Positions 33,210 to 42,427 of a DNA stretch of 64,000 nt are shown here, in pieces (the first letter of the stretch is position 1; every line of letters starts with the position of its first letter). The stretch is from contig NZ_LZLV01000009.1 of NCBI RefSeq assembly GCF_001673405.1, positions 1 to 64,000 on the forward strand, written 5' to 3'. The notes beneath the pieces were generated by a model. The model was not told where the DNA came from, ran no database searches, and was given only the letters and a program-made list of their open reading frames with translations. A program made the position numbers and the translations under genes. The DNA is from Mycobacterium sp. 1245111.1 (GTDB lineage: Bacteria > Actinomycetota > Actinomycetes > Mycobacteriales > Mycobacteriaceae).

Positions 33210-34463
33210 ATGACGCAGCAAGACCCCTACGACGATTTCGACCGCCAGCGGGTTGTGCCCGAGGCGCCGAAGACGGCGGGCTTGCCGGGTACCGAGGGGC
33301 AGACTCGCACCGACTTCGCCCGCGACCGCGCCCGGGTGCTGCATTGCGCCGCATTGCGTCGCCTCGCGGACAAGACGCAGGTGGTCGGGCCGCGACAAGG
33401 GGACACCCCGCGCACGCGCTTGACCCATTCGCTGGAGGTTGCCCAGATCGGCCGGGGGATGGCGATCGGATTGGGCTGCGATCCAGACCTGGTCGACATG
33501 GCCGGGCTGGCCCACGACATCGGGCATCCGCCCTACGGACACAACGGCGAGCAGGCTCTCGACGAATTCGCCGCCGCGTACGGAGGTTTCGAGGGAAACG
33601 CGCAGAACTTCCGGATCCTGACCAGTCTGGAGCCCAAAGTCCTTGACCGGCAAGGCCGTAGCGCGGGGCTCAACTTGACCCGGGCGGCACTCGACGCGGT
33701 CACCAAGTATCCGTGGTCGCGCGACCAGCATCGGCGCAAGTTCGGCTTTTACGACGTCGACCGCGCCAAAGCCGACTGGATGCGCGACCGCGCCCCTGCG
33801 GATCGCGCCTGCCTGGAGGCCCAGGTGATGGACTGGGCCGACGACGTCGCCTACTCGGTGCACGACGTCGAGGACGGCGTGGTGTCTGGCCGGATCGACC
33901 TTCGTGTACTTGCCGACGAGGACGAGGCCGCCGCGTTGGCCGAGCTCGGTGAGCGCGACTTCGCCGGGATCAGAGCCGACGACTTGAGCGCGGCCGCGCA
34001 TCGACTGGCGGAGCTTCCGGTGGTCGCCGCGGTCGGCAAGTACGACGCCACGCTGTCGGCCGCGGTGTCGCTCAAGCAGATGACCAGCGAACTGGTCGGC
34101 CGGTTCGCGTCGGCCGCGATCGCGGCCACCCGGGCCGACGCCGGCCCCGGCCCGCTGGCCCGCTACCAGGCCGAGTTGTCGGTGCCCGAGGTCGTGCGCG
34201 CCGAGGTCGCCCTGCTGAAAACGCTTGCGCTGCAATTCATCATGTCGGACCCGCGGCATCAGGAAATCCAGGCACGACAACGGGAAAGCATTCGTCGGGT
34301 GGCGCAGGCGCTGCTGGCCGGAGCGCCCGGCACCCTCGACCCGATCTACGTGCCGGCCTTCAACGCCGCCGACGACGACGCCGGCCGGTTACGCGTGATC
34401 GTCGATCAGATCGCCTCGTACACCGAAGGACGCCTCGAACGCATCGCGGACGCGCAGGCGTAG
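33210..34463 (+). CDS. dgt: Deoxyguanosinetriphosphate triphosphohydrolase-like protein
   Basis: 417 aa from ATG 33210. The HD-domain metal ligands are present: H73 in [15 protein letters not shown]102-D103 in [16 protein letters not shown], and a downstream Asp in [17 protein letters not shown]. Members cleave dNTPs to nucleoside and triphosphate and so affect dNTP pools. It lies upstream of the sodC-like gene and dnaG; in M. tuberculosis dgt and dnaG are adjacent. Confidence 0.93.
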   Translation: MTQQDPYDDFDRQRVVPEAPKTAGLPGTEGQTRTDFARDRARVLHCAALRRLADKTQVVGPRQGDTPRTRLTHSLEVAQIGRGMAIGLGCDPDLVDMAGLAHDIGHPPYGHNGEQALDEFAAAYGGFEGNAQNFRILTSLEPKVLDRQGRSAGLNLTRAALDAVTKYPWSRDQHRRKFGFYDVDRAKADWMRDRAPADRACLEAQVMDWADDVAYSVHDVEDGVVSGRIDLRVLADEDEAAALAELGERDFAGIRADDLSAAAHRLAELPVVAAVGKYDATLSAAVSLKQMTSELVGRFASAAIAATRADAGPGPLARYQAELSVPEVVRAEVALLKTLALQFIMSDPRHQEIQARQRESIRRVAQALLAGAPGTLDPIYVPAFNAADDDAGRLRVIVDQIASYTEGRLERIADAQA

Positions 34464-34486
34464 GCCGCCCGACTAGGGTCGTGGCC

Positions 34487-35089
34487 ATGGTCAAGTCTTC
34501 GGTAATCGTCGCCGCCCTCTCCGTCGTCACGCTCAGCGCGTGTAGCCCCCATCAGGACGCATCCACCGCGACCTCGTCCAACACGCCAACGCCACTTACG
34601 CAGGCGTCGGGCACGCCGGCGTCGGGCGCGCCGTCGCCCAGCGGCCAAACCCTCAGCGCACAGTTACACACCGCCGACGGCCGCTCGGTGGCCACCGCCA
34701 CCTTCGCGTTCGCCAACGGCTACGCCACTGTCACGGTGAAGACCACCGCCGACCACATCCTGACCCCGGGATTTCACAAGATGCACATCCACGCCGTCGG
34801 CAAGTGCGAGCCCAACTCGGTCGACCCGATGGAGCCCGGCAAGACCGGCGACTTCCTGTCGGCCGGCATGCACTTCCAGGCGCCCGGGCACACCGGTGAG
34901 CCGATGAGCGGGGACCTCGACCCGCTGGAGGTGCGCCAGGACGGCGCGGCCTACCTGGTGACCACCACCGACGCGTTCACCCGCGACGACCTGCTGGCCG
35001 GCAGCAAAACCGCGATCCTGCTGCACGAGGCCGACGGCAGCCCCGACGCGGAGAAGCGATTCGCCTGCGGAGTCATCGGCACCAGCTAA
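34487..35089 (+). CDS. sodC: SodC-like Cu superoxide dismutase lipoprotein
   Basis: 200 aa from ATG 34487 (AGGG eight bases upstream); GTG 34481 is an alternative. The signal peptide ends in lipobox LSAC, with Cys 19 lipidated, then comes a Ser/Thr/Pro-rich linker. Copper ligands H100, H102, H129 and H180 are present, as are H135, D143, the disulfide cysteines C107 and C194 and the active-site Arg 191. The zinc-ligand His expected three residues before D143 is Met 140, as in zinc-free mycobacterial SodC. The segment between H180 and R191 is only ten residues, so the electrostatic loop is nearly absent. It dismutates superoxide in the cell envelope if active. The usual mycobacterial sodC lies elsewhere, so this may be a paralogue. 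Confidence 0.83.
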   Translation: MVKSSVIVAALSVVTLSACSPHQDASTATSSNTPTPLTQASGTPASGAPSPSGQTLSAQLHTADGRSVATATFAFANGYATVTVKTTADHILTPGFHKMHIHAVGKCEPNSVDPMEPGKTGDFLSAGMHFQAPGHTGEPMSGDLDPLEVRQDGAAYLVTTTDAFTRDDLLAGSKTAILLHEADGSPDAEKRFACGVIGTS

Positions 35090-35107
35090 TCGCTCTACAC
35101 TGGCCCG

Positions 35108-37009
35108 ATGGCCGGCCGCATCTCTGATCGCGATATCGCCGCCATCCGCGAACGGGTCCGCATCGAGGACGTCGTCGGCGACTACGTCCAACTGCGCAGG
35201 GCCGGCGCGGATTCGATGAAGGGCCTGTGCCCGTTCCACGACGAGAAGTCGCCGTCGTTCCATGTGCGGCCCAACCACGGCCACTTCCACTGCTTCGGCT
35301 GCGGCGAGGGCGGCGACGTGTATGCGTTCGTCCAGAAGATCGAGCACATCAGCTTCGTCGAGGCCGTCGAAGTGCTGGCCGACCGGATCGGGCACACCAT
35401 CACCTACACCGGAGCGGCGGCCACCAATGTGCAGCGCGACCGCGGGAGTCGCAGCCGGCTGATCGCCGCCAATGCCGAGGCGCAGGCGTTCTATGCGGCG
35501 GCTCTGGAGTCCCCCGAGGCGCAGTTGGCGCGCAAATACCTGACCGAGCGGAATTTCGACGGCGACGCGGCCCGCCATTTCGGTTGCGGGTTTGCCCCAT
35601 CGGGGTGGGAGACGTTGACAAAGCACTTGCTGCGCAAGGGTTTTGAATTCAAGGAGCTCGAGGCCGCGGGCCTGTCGCGGGAGGGCCGCCGCGGGCCGAT
35701 GGATCGATTCCACCGCCGGCTGCTGTGGCCGATCCGCTCGTCGGCCGGCGAGGTGATCGGGTTCGGTGCGCGACGGCTGTTCGACGACGACCCGATGGAA
35801 GCCAAGTACGTCAACACGCCAGAGACGTTGCTGTACAAGAAGTCGTCGGTGCTGTTCGGCATCGACCTGGCCAAGCGCGACATCGCCAAGGGGCATCAGG
35901 CCGTGGTCGTCGAGGGCTACACCGACGTGATGGCGATGCATCTGGCCGGGGTCACCACCGCGGTCGCCTCCTGCGGCACCGCATTCGGTGACGAGCACCT
36001 CTCGATGCTGCGCCGACTCATGATGGACGACAACTTCTTTCGCGGTGAGCTCATCTACGTGTTCGACGGCGACGAGGCCGGCCGGGCCGCGGCGCTCAAG
36101 GCGTTCTCCGGTGAGCAGCACTTGGCCGGCCAATCGTTCGTCGCGGTCGCAGACGACGGGATGGATCCGTGCGACCTGCGGTTGAAGTCCGGCGACGGCG
36201 CGCTGCGCGATCTGGTGGCACGACGAACTCCGTTGTTCGAGTTCGCCATTCGCACCACGCTCAACGACATCGACCTCGACAACGCCGAAGGCCGAGTGTC
36301 GGCGCTGCGACGCTGCGTGCCGATCGTCGCCCAGATCAAAGATCCGACGCTGCGCGACGAATACGCGCGGCAGCTGGCAGGCTGGGTCGGCTGGGCCGAC
36401 GTGGCTCAGGTGATCGGCCGGGTCCGCGAAGAGGCGAAAAGCCCGACCGCGCAAGGCCGCAACAAAACCCGTCGCCCCACCGCGCAGCCCGATGCGAAAC
36501 CAGCGGTGCCCCGGCCCGACCCCAGCGACCCGACGCTGCGGCCACAACGCGAGGCGCTCAAGGCCGCGTTGCAGTACCCCGCGCTGGCCGGGCCGGTGTT
36601 CGACACGCTGACCGTGGAAAGCTTCACCCACCCCGGCTACGCGGCCGTACGGGCGGCGATCACGGCGGCCGGCGGCATCGCCGCCGGTATCACCGGGGCA
36701 CGCTGGATCGAGGTGGTGCGCGAAGGTGCGGCGACGCCGGCGGTCGAGGCGTTGACCAACGAGCTCAGCGTGGAATCGATCCAGGTCGATGACGAAGACA
36801 AGCTGCCGCGTTCCATCGCCGGCGTGCTGGCCCGCCTGCAAGAGGTCTGGATCGGCCGGCAGATCGCCGAGGTCAAGTCCAAACTGCAGCGGATGTCACC
36901 GGTGGAACAGGGCGACGACTACCACGCGCTGTTCGGCGACCTGGTCGCGATGGAGGCCTATCGGCGCAGCCTCAAAGAACAGGCCACCGGCGACGACCTG
37001 ACCGTCTAG
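35108..37009 (+). CDS. dnaG: DNA primase
   Basis: 633 aa. The N-terminal zinc-binding domain (CPFHDEKSPSF...CFGC, residues ~39-65) is followed by the primase core and a Toprim domain with VVEGYTDVMAMH and FDGDEAGRAA. A C-terminal helicase-binding domain ends the protein. DnaG synthesises RNA primers at the replication fork. It follows the sodC-like gene by 18 bp and its 3' end overlaps the convergent small gene by 4 bp. Confidence 0.96.
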   Translation: MAGRISDRDIAAIRERVRIEDVVGDYVQLRRAGADSMKGLCPFHDEKSPSFHVRPNHGHFHCFGCGEGGDVYAFVQKIEHISFVEAVEVLADRIGHTITYTGAAATNVQRDRGSRSRLIAANAEAQAFYAAALESPEAQLARKYLTERNFDGDAARHFGCGFAPSGWETLTKHLLRKGFEFKELEAAGLSREGRRGPMDRFHRRLLWPIRSSAGEVIGFGARRLFDDDPMEAKYVNTPETLLYKKSSVLFGIDLAKRDIAKGHQAVVVEGYTDVMAMHLAGVTTAVASCGTAFGDEHLSMLRRLMMDDNFFRGELIYVFDGDEAGRAAALKAFSGEQHLAGQSFVAVADDGMDPCDLRLKSGDGALRDLVARRTPLFEFAIRTTLNDIDLDNAEGRVSALRRCVPIVAQIKDPTLRDEYARQLAGWVGWADVAQVIGRVREEAKSPTAQGRNKTRRPTAQPDAKPAVPRPDPSDPTLRPQREALKAALQYPALAGPVFDTLTVESFTHPGYAAVRAAITAAGGIAAGITGARWIEVVREGAATPAVEALTNELSVESIQVDDEDKLPRSIAGVLARLQEVWIGRQIAEVKSKLQRMSPVEQGDDYHALFGDLVAMEAYRRSLKEQATGDDLTV

Positions 37010-37251
37010 GGCGCGGTAGGCCGCTGCGGCTCGACCACGGAGGTCGCGTCGTCGATCTCGGCGAGAGTCACCATCCGCGCGTCGGGCGACACCCGGTTCG
37101 CGATCCGGCGCCGACTCCCGTCGATCACCGATTTGGCGGCGGGGCTGCTGGTCAGTGCCCGGTAGGTGCCGACGATCTGCTCGTAACGACGCCGACCGGC
37201 CTTTGTGCCCAACACATAGCCCAGTCCCAACACGACGACGTAGCGGATCAA
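37006..37251 (-). CDS. Small membrane-associated hypothetical protein (Rv2342-like)
   Basis: 81 aa. The N-terminus is one hydrophobic helix followed by a basic stretch (IRYVVVLGLGYVLGTKAGRRRYEQI), a pattern common in short actinobacterial membrane-associated proteins. The rest is polar. Convergent position between dnaG and tRNA-Asn matches M. tuberculosis Rv2342 (~85 aa). The function is unknown. Confidence 0.78.
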   Translation of the reverse strand: MIRYVVVLGLGYVLGTKAGRRRYEQIVGTYRALTSSPAAKSVIDGSRRRIANRVSPDARMVTLAEIDDATSVVEPQRPTAP

Positions 37252-37337
37252 AACGGTCCTTTCCGAGGTGTGGCGCGTGTGCGTCCATCCTGCCCCATGA
37301 CGACGAGCACGCGCCCCCCGGCGGGCGAACGGTCTGG

Positions 37338-37367
37338 TTGGGCGCGCGGACGCCGGTACGCTAGAGT
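37338..37367 (+). promoter_or_regulatory. Candidate promoter for tRNA-Asn
   Basis: TTGGGC (37338-37343) and TAGAGT (37362-37367) are 18 bases apart, the same geometry as the candidate phoH promoter. Transcription would begin near 37374, about 33 bases before the mature tRNA 5' end. Confidence 0.4.
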
Positions 37368-37406
37368 CATCACTCGGTCCGCGCCGTGTTCGCGGGCACC
37401 AAGCAG

Positions 37407-37479
37407 TCCCCTGTAGCTCAATTGGCAGAGCATTCGGCTGTTAACCGGAGGGTTGGTGGTTCGAGTCCACCCGGGGGAG
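37407..37479 (+). tRNA. asnT: tRNA-Asn (anticodon GTT)
   Basis: A complete cloverleaf can be drawn. The acceptor stem pairs TCCCCTG with CGGGGGA, with one G-T wobble. The anticodon stem TTCGG/CCGGA holds loop CTGTTAA with anticodon GTT at 37440-37442. The T-arm is GGTGG TTCGAGT CCACC. The discriminator base is G (37479), and CCA is not fully encoded (CAA follows). Position next to the Rv2342-like gene agrees with asnT in M. tuberculosis. Confidence 0.97.
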
Positions 37480-37488
37480 CAAGTCCTT

Positions 37489-37875
37489 CTATCGGCCCAT
37501 CCCGCCGAACGGCCCCTGATTCTGCGGCTTGTCGGGCGCGCTCGACTTATTCAGGTAATCCGGACAGTAAGCGCTCGACGCGAGTGCGGCGAATTTCATC
37601 GCACCGCCGGAGTTCAAGCCGGGATTGAGCATGCTCAGCTTGTCGATGACGTCCTTCTCTGCCGCTCCGGCATTCATCATGTCGCACGCGAATTTGCCCG
37701 CCTTGATCGCGCTCGGGCCGTTGTTGTAGGTCATGCCGGCCTTGTTCAGGGAGTCCAAGAACGTCGCATCGGCGGCCGGGTTGTCCGGCACGCTCGGTGG
37801 CGGCGGATCGGCGAGCGCCGGGCCGGCCAGGCCAACGGCGATGGCGGCGCCGGCAAGTGTTAAAAGCAGTCGCAT
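37489..37875 (-). CDS. Secreted DUF732 protein
   Basis: 128 aa with a clear signal peptide (MRLLLTLAGAAIAVGLAGPALA). The mature part has the DUF732 layout: ATFLDSLNKAGMTYNN, an invariant-type KFACDMMNAG and a late SSAYCPDYL. The two cysteines probably form a disulfide. It occupies the place of lppQ in M. tuberculosis but has no lipobox here. The family is exported and its function is unknown. A second DUF732 protein ends the mce operon at 59.5-59.8 kb. Confidence 0.82.
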   Translation of the reverse strand: MRLLLTLAGAAIAVGLAGPALADPPPPSVPDNPAADATFLDSLNKAGMTYNNGPSAIKAGKFACDMMNAGAAEKDVIDKLSMLNPGLNSGGAMKFAALASSAYCPDYLNKSSAPDKPQNQGPFGGMGR

Positions 37876-37948
37876 CGGACCATTGTTCTCCAGATCAGCG
37901 CGGTTGTCCTGTTAAGGGTCCTGGCAGCAACGCCGTACACGGAGTTGG

Positions 37949-39544
37949 ATGGATCAAGTGACGACAGCTGAGACCACGGTCGGCTGGGCCGATGGCGCGG
38001 TCCTGGCCATCGATCAGCGGGTGCTGCCGCACGAGCTCCGCTGGCTGCGCCTAACCACGGTCGATGACCTGGTCGACGCGATCCAGACGCTGGCCATCCG
38101 CGGGGCCCCGGCCCTCGGGGTGGCCGGCGCCTTCGGGGTGGCGCTGGCGGCGTATGCCCATGTCGGCGACGACGAGAAGGCCATCTCGGAGGCGCAGCGG
38201 ATCGCGTCGGCCCGGCCCACCGCGGTGAATCTGGCCTGGGGTGTGCGCCGGGCCATGGCCGTGTTGCCGAGCGGTCCCGATGCCGTGCTGGCCGAGGCCC
38301 GCCGGATGCTGGCCGAGGACGGCGAGGCCAACCGGCGATCCGCCGCCCACGCGGCCGACCTGGTGACGCGGTTGTGCCCCGACCGGCCGCTGCGGGTGCT
38401 CACGCACTGCAACACCGGTCGGCTGGCCACCACCGCCGTCGGAACCGCGTTGGGTGCGGTGATCGAGCTGCATGCCCGTGGCCGGGTGGCCGAAGTGCTG
38501 GTCGACGAGACGCGCCCGCTGTTGCAGGGCGCCCGACTGACCACCTGGGAGTTGGCCGAGGCCGGGATCCCGCACCGGCTGACCATCGACTCCGCTGCGG
38601 CGTGGGCGATGGCCACCGGACAGGTCGACTGCGTCATGGTGGGCGCCGACCGGATCACCGCCGACGGCTCGGTCGCCAACAAGATCGGCACGTACGCGCT
38701 CGCGGTCGCCGCGCACCGACACGGCATTCCGTTCATCGTGGTCGCGCCCGAGTCGACCCGCGATCTGGACACCGCGACGGGAAGCGAAATCGTCGTCGAG
38801 CAGCGGGCCGCCGACGAGATCACCCACGTCGGCGGGGTCGCCACCGCCCCAGAGTGGACGGCGGCGTTCAACCCCGCCTTCGACGTCACACCCCCGGAGC
38901 TGGTCACCGCGGTCGTCACCGAGAACGGTGTGATCGGCGAGGCGAATACCGCTGTCGGACAACAGATCGCCGAGATTGCCCGTGGCTTGTATGCGCGCGG
39001 CTGGATGCCGGGCACCGCAGGCAACATCTCGGTGCGCACCGGAGCGACGGCGGTCATCACCGGCAGCGGGCTGTCCAAGGGTGAGCTGACCGCCGCCGAC
39101 ATGGTGACCGTCAGCGTCGCCGACTCCCACCCGGTGTCGGGTAGCCGCCGCCCGTCGGCCGAGACCGCCATCCACACCGCGATCTACCGGGCCACCGACG
39201 CCGGTGCCGTGGTGCACGTGCACGCCCCGCATGCGACCGCTCAAACCGCGACCGTTGCAATGTCTCTGACGTACCAGGGCTACGAGCTGATCAAGGGCCT
39301 CGGCACCGCCGAGATCATCACCATCCCGGTCGTCAGAAACCATCCCGACGTGGCACGCATCGGTGCCGACATCGAGCGGCATCTCACCGAGCATCCCGAC
39401 AGCCCGCCGGTGTTGTTCATCGCCGGCCATGGCATCACCGGCTGGGGCGCCCACCTCGCACAGGCCCGCGACCGCGTCGAATGTCTGGAAGCCATGTGCG
39501 AATTGGTGACGCTGACCGGACGCCGCGAGATAGGGATCGAATGA
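37949..39544 (+). CDS. mtnA: Fused MtnA-MtnB: methylthioribose-1-phosphate isomerase / methylthioribulose-1-phosphate dehydratase
   Basis: 531 aa in one unbroken frame. Residues 1-~330 are MtnA: substrate loop RGAPALG, catalytic Cys 154 in LTHCNTG and Asp 234 in VGADRI. Residues ~334-531 are MtnB, a class II aldolase-fold dehydratase with PGTAGNISVR, zinc ligands in VVHVHAPHA and a later His in HGITGWG. Together they carry out the second and third steps of methionine salvage. Start ATG 37949 has GGAG seven bases upstream; GTG 37961 is possible. mtnD overlaps the stop (ATGA). Confidence 0.92.
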   Translation: MDQVTTAETTVGWADGAVLAIDQRVLPHELRWLRLTTVDDLVDAIQTLAIRGAPALGVAGAFGVALAAYAHVGDDEKAISEAQRIASARPTAVNLAWGVRRAMAVLPSGPDAVLAEARRMLAEDGEANRRSAAHAADLVTRLCPDRPLRVLTHCNTGRLATTAVGTALGAVIELHARGRVAEVLVDETRPLLQGARLTTWELAEAGIPHRLTIDSAAAWAMATGQVDCVMVGADRITADGSVANKIGTYALAVAAHRHGIPFIVVAPESTRDLDTATGSEIVVEQRAADEITHVGGVATAPEWTAAFNPAFDVTPPELVTAVVTENGVIGEANTAVGQQIAEIARGLYARGWMPGTAGNISVRTGATAVITGSGLSKGELTAADMVTVSVADSHPVSGSRRPSAETAIHTAIYRATDAGAVVHVHAPHATAQTATVAMSLTYQGYELIKGLGTAEIITIPVVRNHPDVARIGADIERHLTEHPDSPPVLFIAGHGITGWGAHLAQARDRVECLEAMCELVTLTGRREIGIE

Positions 39545-40116
39545 CACTTCTACAGGTGATGTCCGACGACGACGCCGACGAGGTGCGGCTGCGCACCGAC
39601 GACGCCACCACGATTCGTGACGAACTTGCCACGCGCGGAATCGCTTTCGCACGCAGCTCGGTTGCGGCGGATCTCGACCTGAACCAGCCCGCCGAACGGA
39701 TCCTGGCCCGGCACGCCGACCAGATCGCCGCGATCAACGCCGACGGCCGCTACCAACACATCGATGTGGCCGCCCTGCACCCCGACCCCGACGATCCCGA
39801 CTGGCGCGCCAACGCGGCCGTCGCACGCTCGAAATTTCTCGACGAGCATCGCCACGCCGAAGACGAAGTGCGTTTCTTCGTGGCCGGACGCGCCTGCTTC
39901 TATCTGCATCTGGAGCCTGAAGTGCTTGCGGTGGTGTGCGAAACCGGCGACCTACTCACGGTCCCCGCAGGTACGCGGCACTGGTTCGACATGGGTTCGG
40001 AGCCCGACTTCGCCGCGATCCGGTTCTTCGAGGGCGTGGACGGCTGGATTGGGGATTTCACCGGCGACACCATCGGACAACGCTTTCCGACGCTCGACCA
40101 ACTCGCCGCGACGTGA
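39541..40116 (+). CDS. mtnD: Acireductone dioxygenase
   Basis: 191 aa cupin. The metal ligands are visible as EHRHAEDEVRFF (H-x-H-x3-E) and GTRHWFDMG (fourth ligand His). It converts acireductone to the 2-keto acid precursor of methionine with Fe, or to a CO-releasing off-pathway product with Ni. The start ATG overlaps the mtnAB stop, and its stop overlaps the GTG of mtnC, so the three salvage genes form one operon. Confidence 0.93.
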   Translation: MTLLQVMSDDDADEVRLRTDDATTIRDELATRGIAFARSSVAADLDLNQPAERILARHADQIAAINADGRYQHIDVAALHPDPDDPDWRANAAVARSKFLDEHRHAEDEVRFFVAGRACFYLHLEPEVLAVVCETGDLLTVPAGTRHWFDMGSEPDFAAIRFFEGVDGWIGDFTGDTIGQRFPTLDQLAAT

Positions 40117-40787
40117 TCGCCGCGATCGTCGTCGACATCGAGGGCACCACCAGCCCGACCGACTCGGTCCGCGAGAAGCTCTACGACTACACCCGCCGGA
40201 ACCTCGGGCAGTGGTTGTCCGCCAATCTGGGTGGTGCCGCGGATCCGGTGATTGTGGAAACCCGGGAGTTATCCGGCCAGGCGGACGCCGGCCCGACCGA
40301 AGTAGCGGAGATCCTCTGCGGTTGGCTGAATTCCGACGTCAAGGCCGCGCCGCTGAAGGCCGCGCAAGGTCTGGTGTGCGCCGAAGGTTTTCGCAGCGGC
40401 GAACTGCACGGCGAGTTCTTCGACGACGTGCCACCGGCGCTCGCGGCTTGGCACGCCGATGGTATCCGGCTGTACGTCTACTCGTCGGGTTCGGTTCGCA
40501 ACCAACAGGATTGGTTTGCCTTCGCCCGCGGCGGCGAGCTGTCGTCGTTGATCAGCGGCTGGTTCGATCTGGCCAACGCCGGCGCCAAGTGGGATAGCTC
40601 CTCGTACGACGCCATTGCCGCCGCGATCGACGTGGCACCCGACCAAATTGTGTTTCTGTCCGACCACCCCGATGAACTCGACGCCGCTGTTGCCGCCGGC
40701 TGGTCGGCGGTCGGCGTCGTCCGACCGGGCGAACCGAATTCGCCTCGCCCGCCGCATCGCTGGATCAGCTCGTTCGACGCGCTTTAG
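40113..40787 (+). CDS. mtnC: Enolase-phosphatase E1
   Basis: 224 aa from GTG 40113 (GTGA overlap with mtnD). It is a HAD-family enzyme with the E1-specific nucleophile motif VVDIEGTTS, motif [12 protein letters not shown] and motif [15 protein letters not shown]. It enolises and dephosphorylates 2,3-diketo-5-methylthiopentyl-1-phosphate to acireductone, the substrate of mtnD. No mtnK or mtnP was found in this window, so those steps must be encoded elsewhere. Its 3' end overlaps the convergent cysE by 4 bp. Confidence 0.93.
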   Translation: MIAAIVVDIEGTTSPTDSVREKLYDYTRRNLGQWLSANLGGAADPVIVETRELSGQADAGPTEVAEILCGWLNSDVKAAPLKAAQGLVCAEGFRSGELHGEFFDDVPPALAAWHADGIRLYVYSSGSVRNQQDWFAFARGGELSSLISGWFDLANAGAKWDSSSYDAIAAAIDVAPDQIVFLSDHPDELDAAVAAGWSAVGVVRPGEPNSPRPPHRWISSFDAL

Positions 40788-41467
40788 ATCGAGAAGTCCT
40801 CGCCGTGCCATACGCCGGCCTCCGGTGGCCGGATGACGCCTTCGGTCTGCGGTGTGTGGGCCTGGTCTTCGAGCTTGGCGACTCGAGTGAGTAGCGACTG
40901 CAGGCTTACCCCGACCAGGTCGGGCATCATCGTGTCGTCGCCGGTACCCGGCTGGGCGCGGCTGATAGCCTGCCCGGGCACCCCGACCACCACCGCACAC
41001 GACGGAACTTCTTTGACCACAACGGCATTCGCGCCGATGCGGCTATCGTCACCGACTTTGATCGCGCCGAGGATTTTGGCGCCCGCGCCAATGGTCACCC
41101 GGTCGCCGATGGTCGGATGCCGCTTTCCGCTGTCTTTGCCGCTGCCGCCCAGCGTGACGCCGTGATAAATCGTGACGTCGTCGCCGATTTCGGCGGTTTC
41201 GCCGATCACCACACCGGTGGCGTGGTCGATGAACAAACCGCTGCCCAACGTGGCACCCGGGTGAATGTCGACGCCGGTGAGGATCCGGGTGACTTCACCG
41301 AGCGTGCGGGCGGCCACCTTTGCCCCACGGCCCCACAGCCAATGGCTCAGCCGGTGACCCCAGATCGCGTGCACGCCTGGGTAGGCGAAGACGACCTGCA
41401 GCGTGCTGGGGACGGCGGGGTCGCGCTCCTTAGCCGCCCGTATGTCGTCCCGGAACGCGTCGAGCAT
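40784..41467 (-). CDS. cysE: Serine O-acetyltransferase
   Basis: 227 aa. The left-handed beta-helix hexapeptide repeats are clear ([20 protein letters not shown], then [20 protein letters not shown]), with the catalytic His segment FIDHATG and substrate loop [11 protein letters not shown]. It acetylates serine to O-acetylserine, the substrate of CysK. It begins 2 bp after the cysK1 stop, so the two are co-transcribed. In family 2A encapsulin loci an acetyltransferase of this type is a recurrent neighbour, as I recall. Confidence 0.95.
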   Translation of the reverse strand: MLDAFRDDIRAAKERDPAVPSTLQVVFAYPGVHAIWGHRLSHWLWGRGAKVAARTLGEVTRILTGVDIHPGATLGSGLFIDHATGVVIGETAEIGDDVTIYHGVTLGGSGKDSGKRHPTIGDRVTIGAGAKILGAIKVGDDSRIGANAVVVKEVPSCAVVVGVPGQAISRAQPGTGDDTMMPDLVGVSLQSLLTRVAKLEDQAHTPQTEGVIRPPEAGVWHGEDFSI

Positions 41468-41469
41468 CG

Positions 41470-42402
41470 CTAGTCCGCCAGATCGGAGTACAACACGGTG
41501 CTCAAATATCGTTCACCGTTGGACGGTAGGACGACGACGACGAGCTTGCCCTTGTTTTCCGGTCGGCGCGCGACTTGCAGCGCTGCGGATACCGCAGCCC
41601 CTGACGAAATCCCGACCAGCAGGCCTTCTTCGGACGCCAGGCGGCGGGCGAGCTCGAGCGACTCCTCGTTGCCGACCTGGATGACCTCGTCGACAATGTC
41701 TTCGTCGTAGACGGGCGGGACGAATCCGGCGCCGATGCCCTGAATCGGGTGTGGCCCCTTCTGCCCGCCGGACAGCACCGGCGAAGCCGACGGCTCGACG
41801 GCGATGAATTTGGCTTCGGGCTTGCGTTCTTTGATCACTTGCGCGACACCGGTAATCGTGCCACCGGTGCCGACGCCGGCGACGAAAATGTCTACCTTTC
41901 CGTCGGTTTGCTTCCACACCTCTTCGGCAGTGGTAGCGCGGTGGATCGCCGGGTTCGCCGGGTTCTCGAACTGCTGGGGGATGAAGTAGCGCTGGTCGCT
42001 CTTGGCCAACTCCTCGGCTTTGGCGATCGCACCCGGCATGCCGTCTTTCCCTGGCGTCAGAACGATCTCGGCGCCATACGCGCGCAACAGAATTCGGCGT
42101 TCGTTGCTCATGGTGTCCGGCATGGTCAGCACAAGCTTGTAGCCGCGTGCCGCCGCCACCATCGCCAGCGCGATGCCGGTGTTGCCGCTCGTCGGCTCGA
42201 GAATGATGGTGTCGGGCTTGATCAGCCCCGCTTCTTCGGCGGCGTCGAGCATCGCGACCCCGATGCGGTCCTTGACGCTGCCGCCGGGATTGAAGTACTC
42301 CAACTTGGCCACCACATCGGCCACGGCGCCTTCGGTGACTCGGCGCAGCCGGACCAGCGGTGTGTTCCCGACCAGTTGTGTGACGTCTTCGGCAATGCTC
42401 AT
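41470..42402 (-). CDS. cysK1: O-acetylserine sulfhydrylase (cysteine synthase A)
   Basis: 310 aa. The PLP lysine is K44 in [11 protein letters not shown]; the phosphate-binding [10 protein letters not shown] and the C-terminal [10 protein letters not shown] are intact. It makes cysteine from O-acetylserine and sulfide. It corresponds to M. tuberculosis cysK1 (Rv2334). It sits between cysE downstream and the TQXA-like gene 25 bp upstream, all on the minus strand. Confidence 0.96.
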   Translation of the reverse strand: MSIAEDVTQLVGNTPLVRLRRVTEGAVADVVAKLEYFNPGGSVKDRIGVAMLDAAEEAGLIKPDTIILEPTSGNTGIALAMVAAARGYKLVLTMPDTMSNERRILLRAYGAEIVLTPGKDGMPGAIAKAEELAKSDQRYFIPQQFENPANPAIHRATTAEEVWKQTDGKVDIFVAGVGTGGTITGVAQVIKERKPEAKFIAVEPSASPVLSGGQKGPHPIQGIGAGFVPPVYDEDIVDEVIQVGNEESLELARRLASEEGLLVGISSGAAVSAALQVARRPENKGKLVVVVLPSNGERYLSTVLYSDLAD

Positions 42403-42427
42403 TTAGATTCGCTCCCACGGTCGCGGA

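Noticed and set aside
37386-37863. Plus-strand frames covering the tRNA-Asn and the DUF732 gene
   Set aside because: They read through a complete tRNA cloverleaf and against a signal-peptide protein with conserved DUF732 features.
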